DNA of 64,000 nucleotides, from NCBI RefSeq assembly GCF_042678185.1, contig NZ_JBHUDQ010000025.1; one strand, given 5' to 3'. Both the position numbers and the translations under genes were made by a program. Every line of letters starts with the position of its first letter. The stretch's first letter is position 1. Shown here piece after piece: positions 17,365 through 27,368 of the stretch. A model generated the notes under the pieces. It had not been told where the DNA came from. It did not search any database and worked only from the letters and a program-made list of their open reading frames with translations. Source of the stretch: Ramlibacter ginsenosidimutans. GTDB lineage: Bacteria; Pseudomonadota; Gammaproteobacteria; Burkholderiales; Burkholderiaceae_C.

Positions 17365-20300
17365 ATGAGCGAGAGTTCCGGGCGCGAGCGCTTCAACCTG
17401 TCCCGCTGGGCGCTCGAGCACCCGGCGCTGACGCGTTACCTGATGGTGGTGCTGATGGTGCTGGGCGTCGTCAGCTACTTCCAGCTGGGGCAGGACGAGG
17501 ATCCGCCCTTCACCTTCCGCGCGATGGTGATCCAGGCCTTCTGGCCGGGAGCCACCGCGCAGCAGATGGCCGAACAGGTCACCGACAAGATCGAGCGCAC
17601 GCTGCAGGAAGTGCCGTACTCGGACATCATCCGCAGCTACGCCAAGCCCGGCGAGACGCTGATCGTGCTGCAGATCAAGGACTCGTCGCGCGCTTCGGAG
17701 GTGCCGCAGATCTGGTACACGGTGCGCAAGAAGATCGGCGACATGCGCGGCACGCTGCCGACCGGCGTCATCGGACCTTCCTTCAACGACGAATACGGCG
17801 AGGTCTACGGCGTGATCTACACGCTGGAGGCGGACACCGGCTACAGCTACGCGGAGCTCAAGGATTTCGCCGACGACGTGCGCCAGCAGCTGCTGCGCGT
17901 GCCCGACGTCGCGAAGGTGCAGTTGTTCGGCGTGCAGGACGAGAAGATCTTCGTCGAGATCTCGCAGAAGCGGCTGGCGCAGCTCGGACTCGACCTGAAC
18001 CAGGTGCTGGCGCAGATCGGCCAGCAGAACGCGGTGGAATCCGCAGGCGCGATCCAGACGCCGCTGGATGTCGTGCAAGTGCGGGTCGCGGGGCAGTTCC
18101 AGGCGGTGGAGCAACTGCGCGCGATGCCGATCCGCGGAGCGTCGGGCAACCAGTTGCGCTTGGGCGATCTCGCCGACGTGAAGCGCGGCTACGTCGATCC
18201 ACCGCAGGTCAAGGTGCGGCATGACGGCAAGGAAGTCATCGCACTGGGCGTGTCGATGGCGAAGGGCGGTGACATCATCCGGCTCGGCAAGTCGCTGAAG
18301 ACCGCCACGGACCGGATCGACGACAACCTGCCGGCGGGCGTGCGCCTGGTGCAGGTGCAGGACCAGCCGCGGGCGGTGAGCAGCTCGGTCGGCGAGTTCG
18401 TGCACACGCTGGTCGAGGCCATCGTGATCGTGCTGGCCGTGAGCTTCATCAGCCTGGGGCTGCACAAGCGTCCCGCGGCCGCCGGCCTGCCGCTCTGGCG
18501 CCGGTACTACGTGGACACGCGCCCCGGCCTGGTGGTGGCGATCACCATCCCGCTCGTGCTGACCGTCACCTTCCTGGCGATGTACTACTGGGGCATCGGC
18601 CTGCACAAGATCTCGCTGGGTTCGCTGATCATCGCGCTCGGGCTGCTGGTCGACGATGCCATCATCGCCGTGGAGATGATGGTGCGGAAGATGGAGGAGG
18701 GCTACGACAAGGTGCGGGCCGCCACCTTCGCGTACGAAGTGACGGCGATGCCCATGCTGACCGGCACGCTGATCACCGCGACCGGCTTCCTGCCGATCGG
18801 GATGGCGCGCTCCACGGTCGGCGAGTACACGTTCGCCATCTTCGCGGTGACGGTGCTCGCCCTCGTGATCAGCTGGCTGGTGTCCGTGTACTTCGTGCCC
18901 TATCTCGGCACGCTGCTGCTGAAAGCCAAGCCGGTCTCGTCCGACCACCACGAGCACTTCGACACGCCCTTCTACCGGATCTTCCGCAAGGCGGTGGACT
19001 GGTGCGTGGAACACCGCTGGACGACGATCGCGGCGACCCTGGTGATCTTCGGGCTGGGTGTCGTCGGCATGGGACAGGTGCAGCAGCAGTTCTTCCCCGA
19101 TTCCAGCCGCCCCGAGATCCTGGTCGACATCTGGTCGCCGGAGGGCACTTCCTTCGCGTCGACCGAGGACGTGACGAAGCGGCTCGAGCAGCGCCTGCTG
19201 CGCTCCGAAGGCGTCGTGGACGTGACCAGCTGGGTCGGCTCGGGCGTTCCGCGCTTCTACCTGCCGATGGACCAGATCTTCCCGCAGCCGAACGTGGCGC
19301 AGCTGATCATCCTGCCGCGCGACCTTCACGTGCGCGAAGAGCTGCGCAAGCAGTTGCCGGCGCTGCTGGCGCAGGAGTTCCCGGAAGTGCGCGGCCGCGT
19401 GAAGCTGCTGCCGAACGGGCCGCCGGTGGCGTATCCGGTGCAGTTCCGTGTGACCGGCCCGGATCCGCTCGTGCTGCGCCAGCGCGCCGACGAGGTGAAG
19501 GCCATCATGCACGCGAGCCCCGACACGCGCGGCGTCAACGACAACTGGAACGAGGCAGTGAAGGTCGTGCGCCTGGAGGTGGACCAGGCGAAGGCGCGCG
19601 CGCTGGGCGTGACGAGCCAGTCGATCGCTCAGGCGAGCCGCACCATCCTCTCCGGCACGCCGATCGGCCAGTACCGCGAGGGCGACAAGCTGATCGACAT
19701 CGTGCTGCGCCAGCCGCTCGAGGAGCGCAGCGCCATCACGGACATTGCCAACGCCTACCTGCCCACGGCCTCCGGCAAGTCGATTCCGCTCACGCAGATC
19801 GCCAGGCCGGTGTTCAGCTGGGAGCCCGGCGTGATGTGGCGCGAGGGACGCAGCTACGCAATCACCGTGCAGTCCGACATCGTCGAAGGCCTGCAGGGCG
19901 CGACGGTCACCAACGAACTGCTGCCGAAGCTGCAGGCGCTGGAAGCGAAGTGGCCGCTGGGCTACCGCATCCAGGTGGCCGGTGCGGTGGAGGAAAGCGG
20001 CAAGGGGTCCTCGTCCATCGCGGTGGGCGTGCCGGTGATGCTCTTCATCACCTTCACGCTTCTGATGCTGCAGTTGCACAGCTTCAGCCGCTCGATGCTG
20101 GTGTTCCTGACGGGCCCGCTGGGCATCGCAGGCGTCGCCGGTTCGCTGCTGGTGCTGGACCGGCCTTTCGGCTTCGTCGCGCTGCTCGGCGTCATTGCGC
20201 TGATGGGCATGATCCAGCGCAATTCGGTGATCCTGATCGACCAGATCGAGCAGGACCGCGCCCGTGGCGTGCCCGCCTGGAACGCCATCGTGGAAGCCGC

Positions 20301-20496
20301 GGTGCGGCGGCTGCGTCCCATCGTGCTCACCGCGGCGGCGGCGGTCCTGGCGATGATCCCGCTCTCGCGCTCGGTGTTCTGGGGGCCGATGGCCGTCGCG
20401 ATCATGGGCGGGCTCGTCGTCGCCACGGTGCTGACGCTGCTGGCGCTGCCGGCCATGTATGCGGCCTGGTTCCGGGTGAAGCGCGAGGCTCCCTGA
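17365..20496 (+). CDS. RND efflux transporter, inner-membrane pump (AcrB family)
   Basis: 1043 residues, the usual RND size. It starts with an amphipathic N-terminus (WALEHPALTRYLMVVLMVLGVVSYF) and has twelve membrane segments in two halves, each followed by a large periplasmic loop. The proton-relay pair is in GLLVDDAIIAVE in TM4, with the Lys/Thr partner region in the second half (GVIALMGMIQRNSVILIDQIE). The loop sequence is nearer to VexF/MexK-like pumps than to heavy-metal CusA types, since it lacks the methionine triad. The start ATG 17365 lies 7 bp after the adaptor stop. A large palindromic repeat follows the stop. Confidence 0.93.
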   Translation: MSESSGRERFNLSRWALEHPALTRYLMVVLMVLGVVSYFQLGQDEDPPFTFRAMVIQAFWPGATAQQMAEQVTDKIERTLQEVPYSDIIRSYAKPGETLIVLQIKDSSRASEVPQIWYTVRKKIGDMRGTLPTGVIGPSFNDEYGEVYGVIYTLEADTGYSYAELKDFADDVRQQLLRVPDVAKVQLFGVQDEKIFVEISQKRLAQLGLDLNQVLAQIGQQNAVESAGAIQTPLDVVQVRVAGQFQAVEQLRAMPIRGASGNQLRLGDLADVKRGYVDPPQVKVRHDGKEVIALGVSMAKGGDIIRLGKSLKTATDRIDDNLPAGVRLVQVQDQPRAVSSSVGEFVHTLVEAIVIVLAVSFISLGLHKRPAAAGLPLWRRYYVDTRPGLVVAITIPLVLTVTFLAMYYWGIGLHKISLGSLIIALGLLVDDAIIAVEMMVRKMEEGYDKVRAATFAYEVTAMPMLTGTLITATGFLPIGMARSTVGEYTFAIFAVTVLALVISWLVSVYFVPYLGTLLLKAKPVSSDHHEHFDTPFYRIFRKAVDWCVEHRWTTIAATLVIFGLGVVGMGQVQQQFFPDSSRPEILVDIWSPEGTSFASTEDVTKRLEQRLLRSEGVVDVTSWVGSGVPRFYLPMDQIFPQPNVAQLIILPRDLHVREELRKQLPALLAQEFPEVRGRVKLLPNGPPVAYPVQFRVTGPDPLVLRQRADEVKAIMHASPDTRGVNDNWNEAVKVVRLEVDQAKARALGVTSQSIAQASRTILSGTPIGQYREGDKLIDIVLRQPLEERSAITDIANAYLPTASGKSIPLTQIARPVFSWEPGVMWREGRSYAITVQSDIVEGLQGATVTNELLPKLQALEAKWPLGYRIQVAGAVEESGKGSSSIAVGVPVMLFITFTLLMLQLHSFSRSMLVFLTGPLGIAGVAGSLLVLDRPFGFVALLGVIALMGMIQRNSVILIDQIEQDRARGVPAWNAIVEAAVRRLRPIVLTAAAAVLAMIPLSRSVFWGPMAVAIMGGLVVATVLTLLALPAMYAAWFRVKREAP

Positions 20497-20515
20497 AGCA
20501 CCAGCAGCAAAGGCG

Positions 20516-20635
20516 AACAACCGGACGCAGAGGTCGCAGAAGATCCGCAGAGGACGCAAAAAAATTCCAGGAAAGATTTCTGTGGCTCCTTTTGCGACTT
20601 CTGCGAAATCTTTGCGTCCTCTGCGTCCGGTTGTT
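20516..20635. repeat. Large palindromic intergenic repeat, family R1 (copy 2)
   Basis: Inverted ends AACAACCGGACGCAGAGG...CTCTGCGTCCGGTTGTT bound a 120-bp element whose arms are made of CGCAGAGG, CGCAGAAG and CGCAAAG units, the same architecture as 6378-6486. It lies 20 bp after the RND pump stop and before tRNA-Leu, and may terminate the efflux operon transcript. Confidence 0.85.
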
Positions 20636-20766
20636 GGAATTAGCTGTCGAGGCAGGGCGCAACCCCCGCCCGGCGCCCCTTGCGCGCTGCGGTTAAAATC
20701 GCCTGTTGACCGGATTCGAGCGGGCTGCCGGGTATTCCTGGCGGCCCGCTTTCCCTTTCAGTACCT

Positions 20767-20853
20767 GCGCGGGTGGCGAAATTGGTAGACGCACCAGGTT
20801 TAGGTCCTGACGCCAGCAATGGCGTGTCGGTTCGAGTCCGACCCCGCGCACCA
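20767..20853 (+). tRNA. tRNA-Leu (anticodon TAG)
   Basis: Acceptor stem GCGCGGG pairs with CCCGCGC, followed by encoded A and CCA. The anticodon arm AGG-TTTAGGT-CCT presents TAG, the long variable arm GACGCCAGCAATGGCGT is class II as expected for leucine, and the T-loop is GGTTCGAGTCC. It precedes tig by 27 bp and may be co-transcribed with it. Confidence 0.96.
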
Positions 20854-20880
20854 CGCGTTTTCCCCAAACCGAGATAGATC

Positions 20881-22197
20881 ATGGCCGTGACCGTAGAAAC
20901 CCTGGACAAGCTGGAACGCAAGATGACGCTGACGCTGCCCGTCAACGCCATCCAGTCCGAAGTCGATTCCCGCCTGAAGCGCCTGGCGCGCACCGTGAAG
21001 ATGGATGGCTTCCGTCCGGGCAAGGTGCCGCTGTCGGTGGTGGCCCAGCGTTACGGCTACTCGGTCCAGTACGAAGTCATGAACGACAAGGTGGGCGAGG
21101 CCTTCGCCGCGGCCGCCAACGAGGCCAAGCTGCGCGTGGCCGGCCAGCCGAAGATCACCGAGAAGGAAGGCGCGCCCGAGGGCGAGCTGACCTTCGACGC
21201 CGTGTTCGAGGTCTATCCCGACGTGAAGGTCGGCGACCTCACGCAGGCCGAAGTGGAGAAGATCCGCACCGAGGTGACCGACGAGGCGATCGACCGCACG
21301 CTGGACATCCTGCGCAAGCAGCGCCGCACCTTCGCGCAGCGTCCGCACGACGCGCCGGTGGAAGCGGGTGACCGCGTGACGGTGGACTTCGAAGGCAAGA
21401 TCGACGGCGAGACCTTCCAGGGCGGCAAGGCGGAAGACTTCCAGTTCATGGTCGGCGAAGGGCAGATGCTCAAGGAGTTCGACGACTCCGTGCGCGGCAT
21501 GAAGGTGGGCGAGAGCAAGACCTTCCCGCTGGCGTTCCCCGAGGACTATCACGGCAAGGACGTGGCCGGCAAGACCGCCGACTTCATGGTCACCGTGAAG
21601 AAGATCGAGGCGGCCCACCTGCCGGAAGTGAACGAGGCGTTCGCCAAGTCGCTCGGCATCGCCGAAGGCACGGTCGAAGCGCTGCGCGCCGACGTGCGCA
21701 AGAACCTGGAGCGCGAGGTCAAGTTCCGGCTGCTCGCGCGCAACAAGCAGGCCGCGATGGACGCGCTGATCGCCCATTCCGAGCTGGACCTGCCGCAGTC
21801 CATCGTGAAGAACGAGATCGACCGCCTGGTGGAAGGTGCGCGCGCCGACCTGAAGCAGCGCGGCATCAAGGACGCCGACAAGGCGCCGATCCCCGAGGAC
21901 GTGTTCCGTCCGCAAGCCGAGCGCCGCGTGCGCCTCGGCCTGGTGGTCGCCGAGCTGGTGCGTGCCAACGGTCTGGAAGCCAAGCCCGAGCAGATCAAGC
22001 AGCACATCGAGGACCTGGCGGCCAGCTACGAGCGCCCGGCCGACGTCGTGCGCTGGTACTACGGCGACAACCGCCGCCTGGCCGAGGTCGAGGCAATCGT
22101 GATCGAGAACAACGTCACCGACTTCATCCTCTCCAAGGCGAAGACCGTCGAGAAGGACCTGCCGTTCGACGAGCTGATGGGCCAGCAGAGCGCCTGA
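20881..22197 (+). CDS. tig: Trigger factor (ribosome-associated chaperone, peptidyl-prolyl isomerase)
   Basis: 438 residues. The N-terminal ribosome-binding domain carries the signature FRPGKVP, a middle FKBP-type PPIase domain spans about residues 160-245 (GDRVTVDFEGKIDGETFQGG, VGEGQMLKEFDDSVRGM), and the C-terminal helical arms hold nascent chains. Trigger factor is the first chaperone met by nascent polypeptides at the ribosome exit. It heads the conserved tig-clpP-clpX-lon protein quality-control cluster. Confidence 0.97.
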   Translation: MAVTVETLDKLERKMTLTLPVNAIQSEVDSRLKRLARTVKMDGFRPGKVPLSVVAQRYGYSVQYEVMNDKVGEAFAAAANEAKLRVAGQPKITEKEGAPEGELTFDAVFEVYPDVKVGDLTQAEVEKIRTEVTDEAIDRTLDILRKQRRTFAQRPHDAPVEAGDRVTVDFEGKIDGETFQGGKAEDFQFMVGEGQMLKEFDDSVRGMKVGESKTFPLAFPEDYHGKDVAGKTADFMVTVKKIEAAHLPEVNEAFAKSLGIAEGTVEALRADVRKNLEREVKFRLLARNKQAAMDALIAHSELDLPQSIVKNEIDRLVEGARADLKQRGIKDADKAPIPEDVFRPQAERRVRLGLVVAELVRANGLEAKPEQIKQHIEDLAASYERPADVVRWYYGDNRRLAEVEAIVIENNVTDFILSKAKTVEKDLPFDELMGQQSA

Positions 22198-22220
22198 GCA
22201 TCCGAGCGTAGAGCGCAGAT

Positions 22221-22345
22221 ACCGCATCGACGCAGCGGCAGGGGTCCGGCAGGTCCTCGCAGGGGCCGCGATGCGGTTTCGGCAGAAACCGCATTCCTGT
22301 GAAGGCCAAGGGCCTGGTTGGTCTTGTGAAAGACCGACCAGGCCC
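22221..22345 (+). promoter_or_regulatory. Structured tig-clpP intergenic leader with competing hairpins
   Basis: Three stems are visible. ACCGCATCG (22221-22229) can pair with CGATGCGGT (22269-22277). The overlapping TGCGGTTT (22272-22279) can instead pair with AAACCGCA (22286-22293), so these two are mutually exclusive. A 15-bp stem GGGCCTGGTTGGTCT/AGACCGACCAGGCCC with loop TGTGAA (22310-22345) follows. There is no U-run, so it is not a classical terminator. It may attenuate or process the tig-clpP transcript. Confidence 0.45.
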
Positions 22346-22350
22346 CAATT
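22323..22350 (+). promoter_or_regulatory. Candidate sigma-32 (heat-shock) promoter before clpP
   Basis: CTTGTG (22323-22328), 14 bp, then CCCCAATT (22343-22350) resembles the heat-shock consensus CTTGAA-N13-15-CCCCAT and would start transcription about 40 nt before the clpP ATG. It overlaps the 15-bp stem, so one of the two readings may be accidental. Confidence 0.35.
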
Positions 22351-22396
22351 CCATTCAGGCTAAAGTACAGCCACGTCTTTGGAGCACATTCCCCCC

Positions 22397-23005
22397 ATGA
22401 GCGCACTTGATACCCAAGGCCTGGGCCTGATCCCCATGGTCATCGAGCAGTCCGGCCGCGGCGAGCGGTCCTACGACATCTACTCGCGCCTGCTCCGCGA
22501 AAGGGTGGTGTTCCTCGTCGGCCCCGTGAACGACCAGACCGCGAACCTGGTGGTCGCGCAGCTGCTGTTCCTCGAGTCCGAGAACCCCGACAAGGACATC
22601 TCCCTCTACATCAACTCGCCCGGCGGCAGCGTGAGCGCCGGCATGGCCATCTACGACACGATGAATTTCATCAAGCCGTCGGTGTCCACCCTGTGCATCG
22701 GCATGGCGGCCTCGATGGGCGCCTTCCTGCTGGCCGCAGGCGAAAAGGGCAAGCGTTTCGCGCTGCCCAATTCCAAGATCATGATCCACCAGCCCCTCGG
22801 CGGCATGCAGGGCCAGGCGACGGACATCGAGATCCACGCCAAGGACATCCTGAAGACCAAGGCGACGTTGAACAAGATCCTCGCCGAGCGCACCGGACAG
22901 CCTCTCGAGAAGATCGAGCGCGACACCGACCGCGACTACTTCCTCGAAGCCGACGAGGCCAAGAGCTACGGCCTGGTCGACCAGGTGATCGCGAAGCGTC
23001 CGTGA
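22397..23005 (+). CDS. clpP: ATP-dependent Clp protease proteolytic subunit
   Basis: 202 residues. The catalytic triad is Ser106 (IGMAASMGAF), His131 (MIHQPLGG) and Asp180 (ERDTDRD). Fourteen subunits form the barrel that degrades unfolded substrates delivered by ClpX or ClpA. ATG 22397 gives the family length; a TTG 18 nt upstream is in frame but unnecessary. clpX follows after a 160-bp spacer containing a palindromic element. Confidence 0.97.
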   Translation: MSALDTQGLGLIPMVIEQSGRGERSYDIYSRLLRERVVFLVGPVNDQTANLVVAQLLFLESENPDKDISLYINSPGGSVSAGMAIYDTMNFIKPSVSTLCIGMAASMGAFLLAAGEKGKRFALPNSKIMIHQPLGGMQGQATDIEIHAKDILKTKATLNKILAERTGQPLEKIERDTDRDYFLEADEAKSYGLVDQVIAKRP

Positions 23006-23038
23006 TCTGCGGCGGCTTGCGCCGCCTCGCACGGACCG

Positions 23039-23118
23039 GAGGCTGGAGGCCAGAGGCTGGGGCAGGACACCCGGAAGCGGGAGTCTTACAACACCCCCAG
23101 CACTCGGCTTCCAGCCTC
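23039..23118. repeat. Palindromic element between clpP and clpX
   Basis: Outer arms GAGGCTGGAGG (23039-23049) and CTTCCAGCCTC (23108-23118) are complementary with one mismatch, and inner GGCTGGGG/CCCCCAGC can extend the fold into a long hairpin. It resembles a decayed mobile palindromic repeat. It could modulate clpP/clpX read-through. Confidence 0.6.
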
Positions 23119-23165
23119 TCGCCGCTTTCTGGTTATCATTTACCCAACATCTGAACCGGACACCC

Positions 23166-24431
<1,266 letters not shown>

Positions 24432-24576
24432 CATGACGCACGACACCGGCCCCGCCGGGCTTGACGAATGACCCTGGACAGCCGGTCGTTCGCCATTGGT
24501 CATCCGTCATCTCCCGTCCGCCCTTCTTTTTGCAGTGCTTTTCACCCCGGTTGCGCCCCGAAAGGGAGCGGCCGGG

Positions 24577-24605
24577 TTGAAAATGCTCGTTTGCCGGCCA
24601 CCTAT
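24577..24605 (+). promoter_or_regulatory. Candidate heat-shock promoter of lon
   Basis: TTGAAA (24577-24582), 15 bp, then CCACCTAT (24598-24605) resembles the sigma-32 consensus and lies 24 bp before the lon ATG, which fits the heat-shock control known for lon in related bacteria. No better sigma-70 promoter is obvious in the 197-bp clpX-lon spacer. Confidence 0.4.
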
Positions 24606-24628
24606 GGCTGGCCACTCTGAGGATTTCC

Positions 24629-27043
24629 ATGTCCGGACATACCAACCTGCCTTCTGACCCGATGGACCTGCCGCTCCTGCCCCTGCGGGACGTGGTGGTG
24701 TTCCCTCACATGGTCATCCCCCTCTTCGTGGGCCGGCCCAAGAGCATCAAGGCCCTGGAGGCCGCGATGGAGGCCGAGCGCCGCATCATGCTGGTCGCGC
24801 AGAAAGCCGCGGCCAAGGACGAACCCTCCGTCTCGGACATGTTCGAGGTCGGCTGCATCTCCACGATCCTGCAGATGCTGAAGCTGCCTGACGGCACCGT
24901 GAAGGTGCTGGTGGAGGGCCAGCAACGTGCGCGCGTGGCGAAGATCACCGACGGCAACGCGCACTTCACGGCCACCGTCATTCCGGTGGACTCCGGCGAC
25001 ACGGACGGCAAGTCCGCCGAGATCGAGGCGCTGCGCCGTGCGGTGCTCCAGCAGTTCGACCAGTACGTCAAGCTGAACAAGAAGATCCCGCCGGAGATCC
25101 TGACCTCCATCGCGTCCATCGACGACCCGGGCCGCCTGGCCGACACGATCGCCGCGCACCTGCCGCTCAAGCTCGATAACAAGCAGGTCGTGCTGGACCT
25201 GGCCGCCGTCAAGGAACGCCTCGAGAACCTGTTCGAGCAGATCGAGCGCGAGGTCGAGATCCTCAACGTCGACAAGCGCATCCGCGGCCGCGTGAAGCGG
25301 CAGATGGAGAAGAACCAGCGCGACTTCTACCTGAACGAGCAGGTCAAGGCCATCCAGAAGGAACTCGGTGAAGGCGAAGAGGGCGCCGACATCGAGGAGA
25401 TCGAGAAGAAGATCAAGGCCGCCAAGATGCCCAAGGACGCCCGCAAGAAGGCGGACGCCGAGCTGAAGAAGCTGAAGCTGATGTCGCCGATGTCCGCGGA
25501 GGCGACCGTCGTGCGCAACTACATCGACGTGCTCACTGCGCTGCCCTGGGCGAAGAAGACCAAGATCAAGCACGACCTGCAGTACGCCGAAGACGTGCTG
25601 AACGAGGACCACTGGGGCCTCGAGAAGGTCAAGGACCGCATCCTCGAATATCTCGCGGTGCAGCAGCGCGTGGACAAGGTGAAGGCGCCCATCCTGTGCC
25701 TGGTCGGCCCTCCGGGCGTCGGCAAGACGTCTCTCGGTCAGTCGATCGCCAAGGCGACCGGCCGCAAGTACGTGCGGCAGGCCCTGGGCGGCATGCGTGA
25801 CGAGGCCGAGATCCGCGGCCACCGTCGCACGTACATCGGCGCCTTGCCCGGCAAGGTGCTGCAGTCGCTGTCCAAGGTGGGCACGCGCAACCCGCTGTTC
25901 CTGCTCGACGAGATCGACAAACTGGGCCAGGACTTCCGCGGCGACCCGGCGAGTGCGCTGCTCGAGGTGCTGGACCCCGAGCAGAACCACACGTTCAGCG
26001 ACCACTACGTGGAGGTCGACTTCGACCTGAGCGACGTGATGTTCGTTGCGACCTCGAACTCGATGAACATCCCGCCGGCACTGCTGGACCGGATGGAGGT
26101 GATCCGCCTCTCGGGCTACACCGAGGACGAGAAGACCAACATCGCCATGCGCTACCTGCTGCCCAAGCAGATGAAGAACAACGGAGTGAAGGAAGAAGAG
26201 CTCGAGGTCCGCGAGGACGCCGTGCGCGACATCGTCCGCTACTACACGCGGGAAGCCGGCGTGCGTTCGCTGGAACGCGAGCTGTCCAAGATCTGCCGCA
26301 AGGTGGTGAAGGGCCTGCAGCTGAAGAAGATGACGCCCAAGGTCATCGTCAGCGAGGCGAACCTCAACGACTTCCTGGGCGTGCGCAAGTTCTCCTACGG
26401 GCGGGCCGAGCAGCAGAACCAGGTCGGCCAGGTGGTCGGCCTCGCGTGGACGGAGGTCGGCGGCGACCTGCTGACGATCGAGGCTGCGCTCATGCCCGGC
26501 AAGGGCCAGGTGCTGCGCACCGGTTCGCTGGGCGACGTGATGAAGGAATCGGTCGAGGCCGCACGCACGGTGGTGCGCAGCCGCGCCCGCAGCCTTGGCA
26601 TCAAGGACGACGTGTTCGAGAAGAAGGACGTCCACGTGCACGTGCCCGATGGCGCGACGCCGAAGGATGGTCCGAGCGCGGGTGCCGCGATGACGACCGC
26701 CATCGTGTCGGCGCTCACCGGGATCCCGGTGCGCGCGGACGTCGCCATGACGGGCGAGATCACGCTGCGTGGCGAGGTCACGGCGATCGGCGGCCTGAAG
26801 GAGAAACTGCTCGCGGCGCTGCGTGGCGGCATCAAGACGGTGCTGATCCCCGAGGAGAACACGAAGGACCTGCAGGATATTCCCGAGAACGTGAAGAACG
26901 ATCTCGAGATCGTGCCGGTGAAGTGGATCGACAAGGTGCTCGAGGTCGCGCTCGAGCGCCTGCCGACGCCGTTGCCGGACGAAGAACCGCAGGCCGTGCC
27001 CGCGGTGGTCGCCGGCACGACGCCGGTCGCCGTGCAGCATTGA
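24629..27043 (+). CDS. lon: Lon ATP-dependent protease
   Basis: 804 residues. The N-terminal substrate-binding LON domain begins LPLLPLRDVVVFPHMVIPLFVGR. It is followed by a coiled segment, an AAA+ domain with Walker A GPPGVGKT (360-367) and Walker B FLLDEIDK, and the C-terminal protease domain with the Ser683-Lys726 dyad (DGPSAGAA, LKEKLLAA). Lon degrades misfolded and short-lived regulatory proteins. The gene closes the tig-clpP-clpX-lon cluster; tRNA-Gly follows 90 bp later. Confidence 0.97.
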   Translation: MSGHTNLPSDPMDLPLLPLRDVVVFPHMVIPLFVGRPKSIKALEAAMEAERRIMLVAQKAAAKDEPSVSDMFEVGCISTILQMLKLPDGTVKVLVEGQQRARVAKITDGNAHFTATVIPVDSGDTDGKSAEIEALRRAVLQQFDQYVKLNKKIPPEILTSIASIDDPGRLADTIAAHLPLKLDNKQVVLDLAAVKERLENLFEQIEREVEILNVDKRIRGRVKRQMEKNQRDFYLNEQVKAIQKELGEGEEGADIEEIEKKIKAAKMPKDARKKADAELKKLKLMSPMSAEATVVRNYIDVLTALPWAKKTKIKHDLQYAEDVLNEDHWGLEKVKDRILEYLAVQQRVDKVKAPILCLVGPPGVGKTSLGQSIAKATGRKYVRQALGGMRDEAEIRGHRRTYIGALPGKVLQSLSKVGTRNPLFLLDEIDKLGQDFRGDPASALLEVLDPEQNHTFSDHYVEVDFDLSDVMFVATSNSMNIPPALLDRMEVIRLSGYTEDEKTNIAMRYLLPKQMKNNGVKEEELEVREDAVRDIVRYYTREAGVRSLERELSKICRKVVKGLQLKKMTPKVIVSEANLNDFLGVRKFSYGRAEQQNQVGQVVGLAWTEVGGDLLTIEAALMPGKGQVLRTGSLGDVMKESVEAARTVVRSRARSLGIKDDVFEKKDVHVHVPDGATPKDGPSAGAAMTTAIVSALTGIPVRADVAMTGEITLRGEVTAIGGLKEKLLAALRGGIKTVLIPEENTKDLQDIPENVKNDLEIVPVKWIDKVLEVALERLPTPLPDEEPQAVPAVVAGTTPVAVQH

Positions 27044-27075
27044 GCGAGGTCGGGGCCTGCCTGCACGCGGGCTCC

Positions 27076-27121
27076 GAATTTTCAGCCCGGTGTCAGGGGG
27101 CGGAAAATTCTTCGGTATACT
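27076..27121 (+). promoter_or_regulatory. lon-tRNA-Gly spacer: inverted repeat and candidate -10
   Basis: A perfect inverted repeat GAATTTTC (27076-27083) / GAAAATTC (27103-27110) stands in an AT-rich island and may end the lon transcript. TATACT (27116-27121), 12 bp before the tRNA, is a good -10 for the tRNA genes, but no convincing -35 is seen. Confidence 0.35.
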
Positions 27122-27133
27122 TGCGGCTTCGAC

Positions 27134-27209
27134 GCGGGAGTAGCTCAGTTGGTAGAGCGCAACCTTGCCAAGGTTGAGGTCGCGAGTTCGAGACTCGTCT
27201 CCCGCTCCA
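27134..27209 (+). tRNA. tRNA-Gly (anticodon GCC), copy 1
   Basis: Acceptor stem GCGGGAG/CTCCCGC, D-arm TAGCTCAGTTGGTAGAGC, anticodon loop with GCC, T-arm GCGAG-TTCGAGA-CTCGT and encoded CCA. Copy 2 at 27369 is identical except for a compensated pair in the T-stem. Confidence 0.96.
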
Positions 27210-27286
27210 GGTCTGCGAAGTGGCTGGAAAGTGATGTTGCCGGCATGTGCCGGCGACAACGCCTCCAGCCCTTTTTCATCTGACCC

Positions 27287-27360
27287 GGCGCGTTAGCAAA
27301 TCGGTTATGCAGCGGATTGCAAATCCGCGTAGGGCGGTTCGACTCCGCCACGCGCCTCCA
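27287..27360 (+). tRNA. tRNA-Cys (anticodon GCA)
   Basis: Acceptor GGCGCGT/ACGCGCC, anticodon arm GGATT-GCA-AATCC, T-arm GGCGGTTCGACTCCGCC, CCA encoded. It lies between the two tRNA-Gly copies, 77 bp after the first and 8 bp before the second. Confidence 0.95.
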
Positions 27361-27368
27361 GAGTCGAT

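Noticed and set aside
17347..20559. Very long open frame on the minus strand under the RND pump gene
   Set aside because: High GC at third positions removes stops from the opposite frame. The plus-strand RND frame has full family motifs, the minus-strand frame is a His/Arg-rich shadow.
24602..27259. 885-codon minus-strand frame under lon
   Set aside because: Same shadow effect; lon is unambiguous and the antisense frame has no recognisable domain and runs through a tRNA gene.
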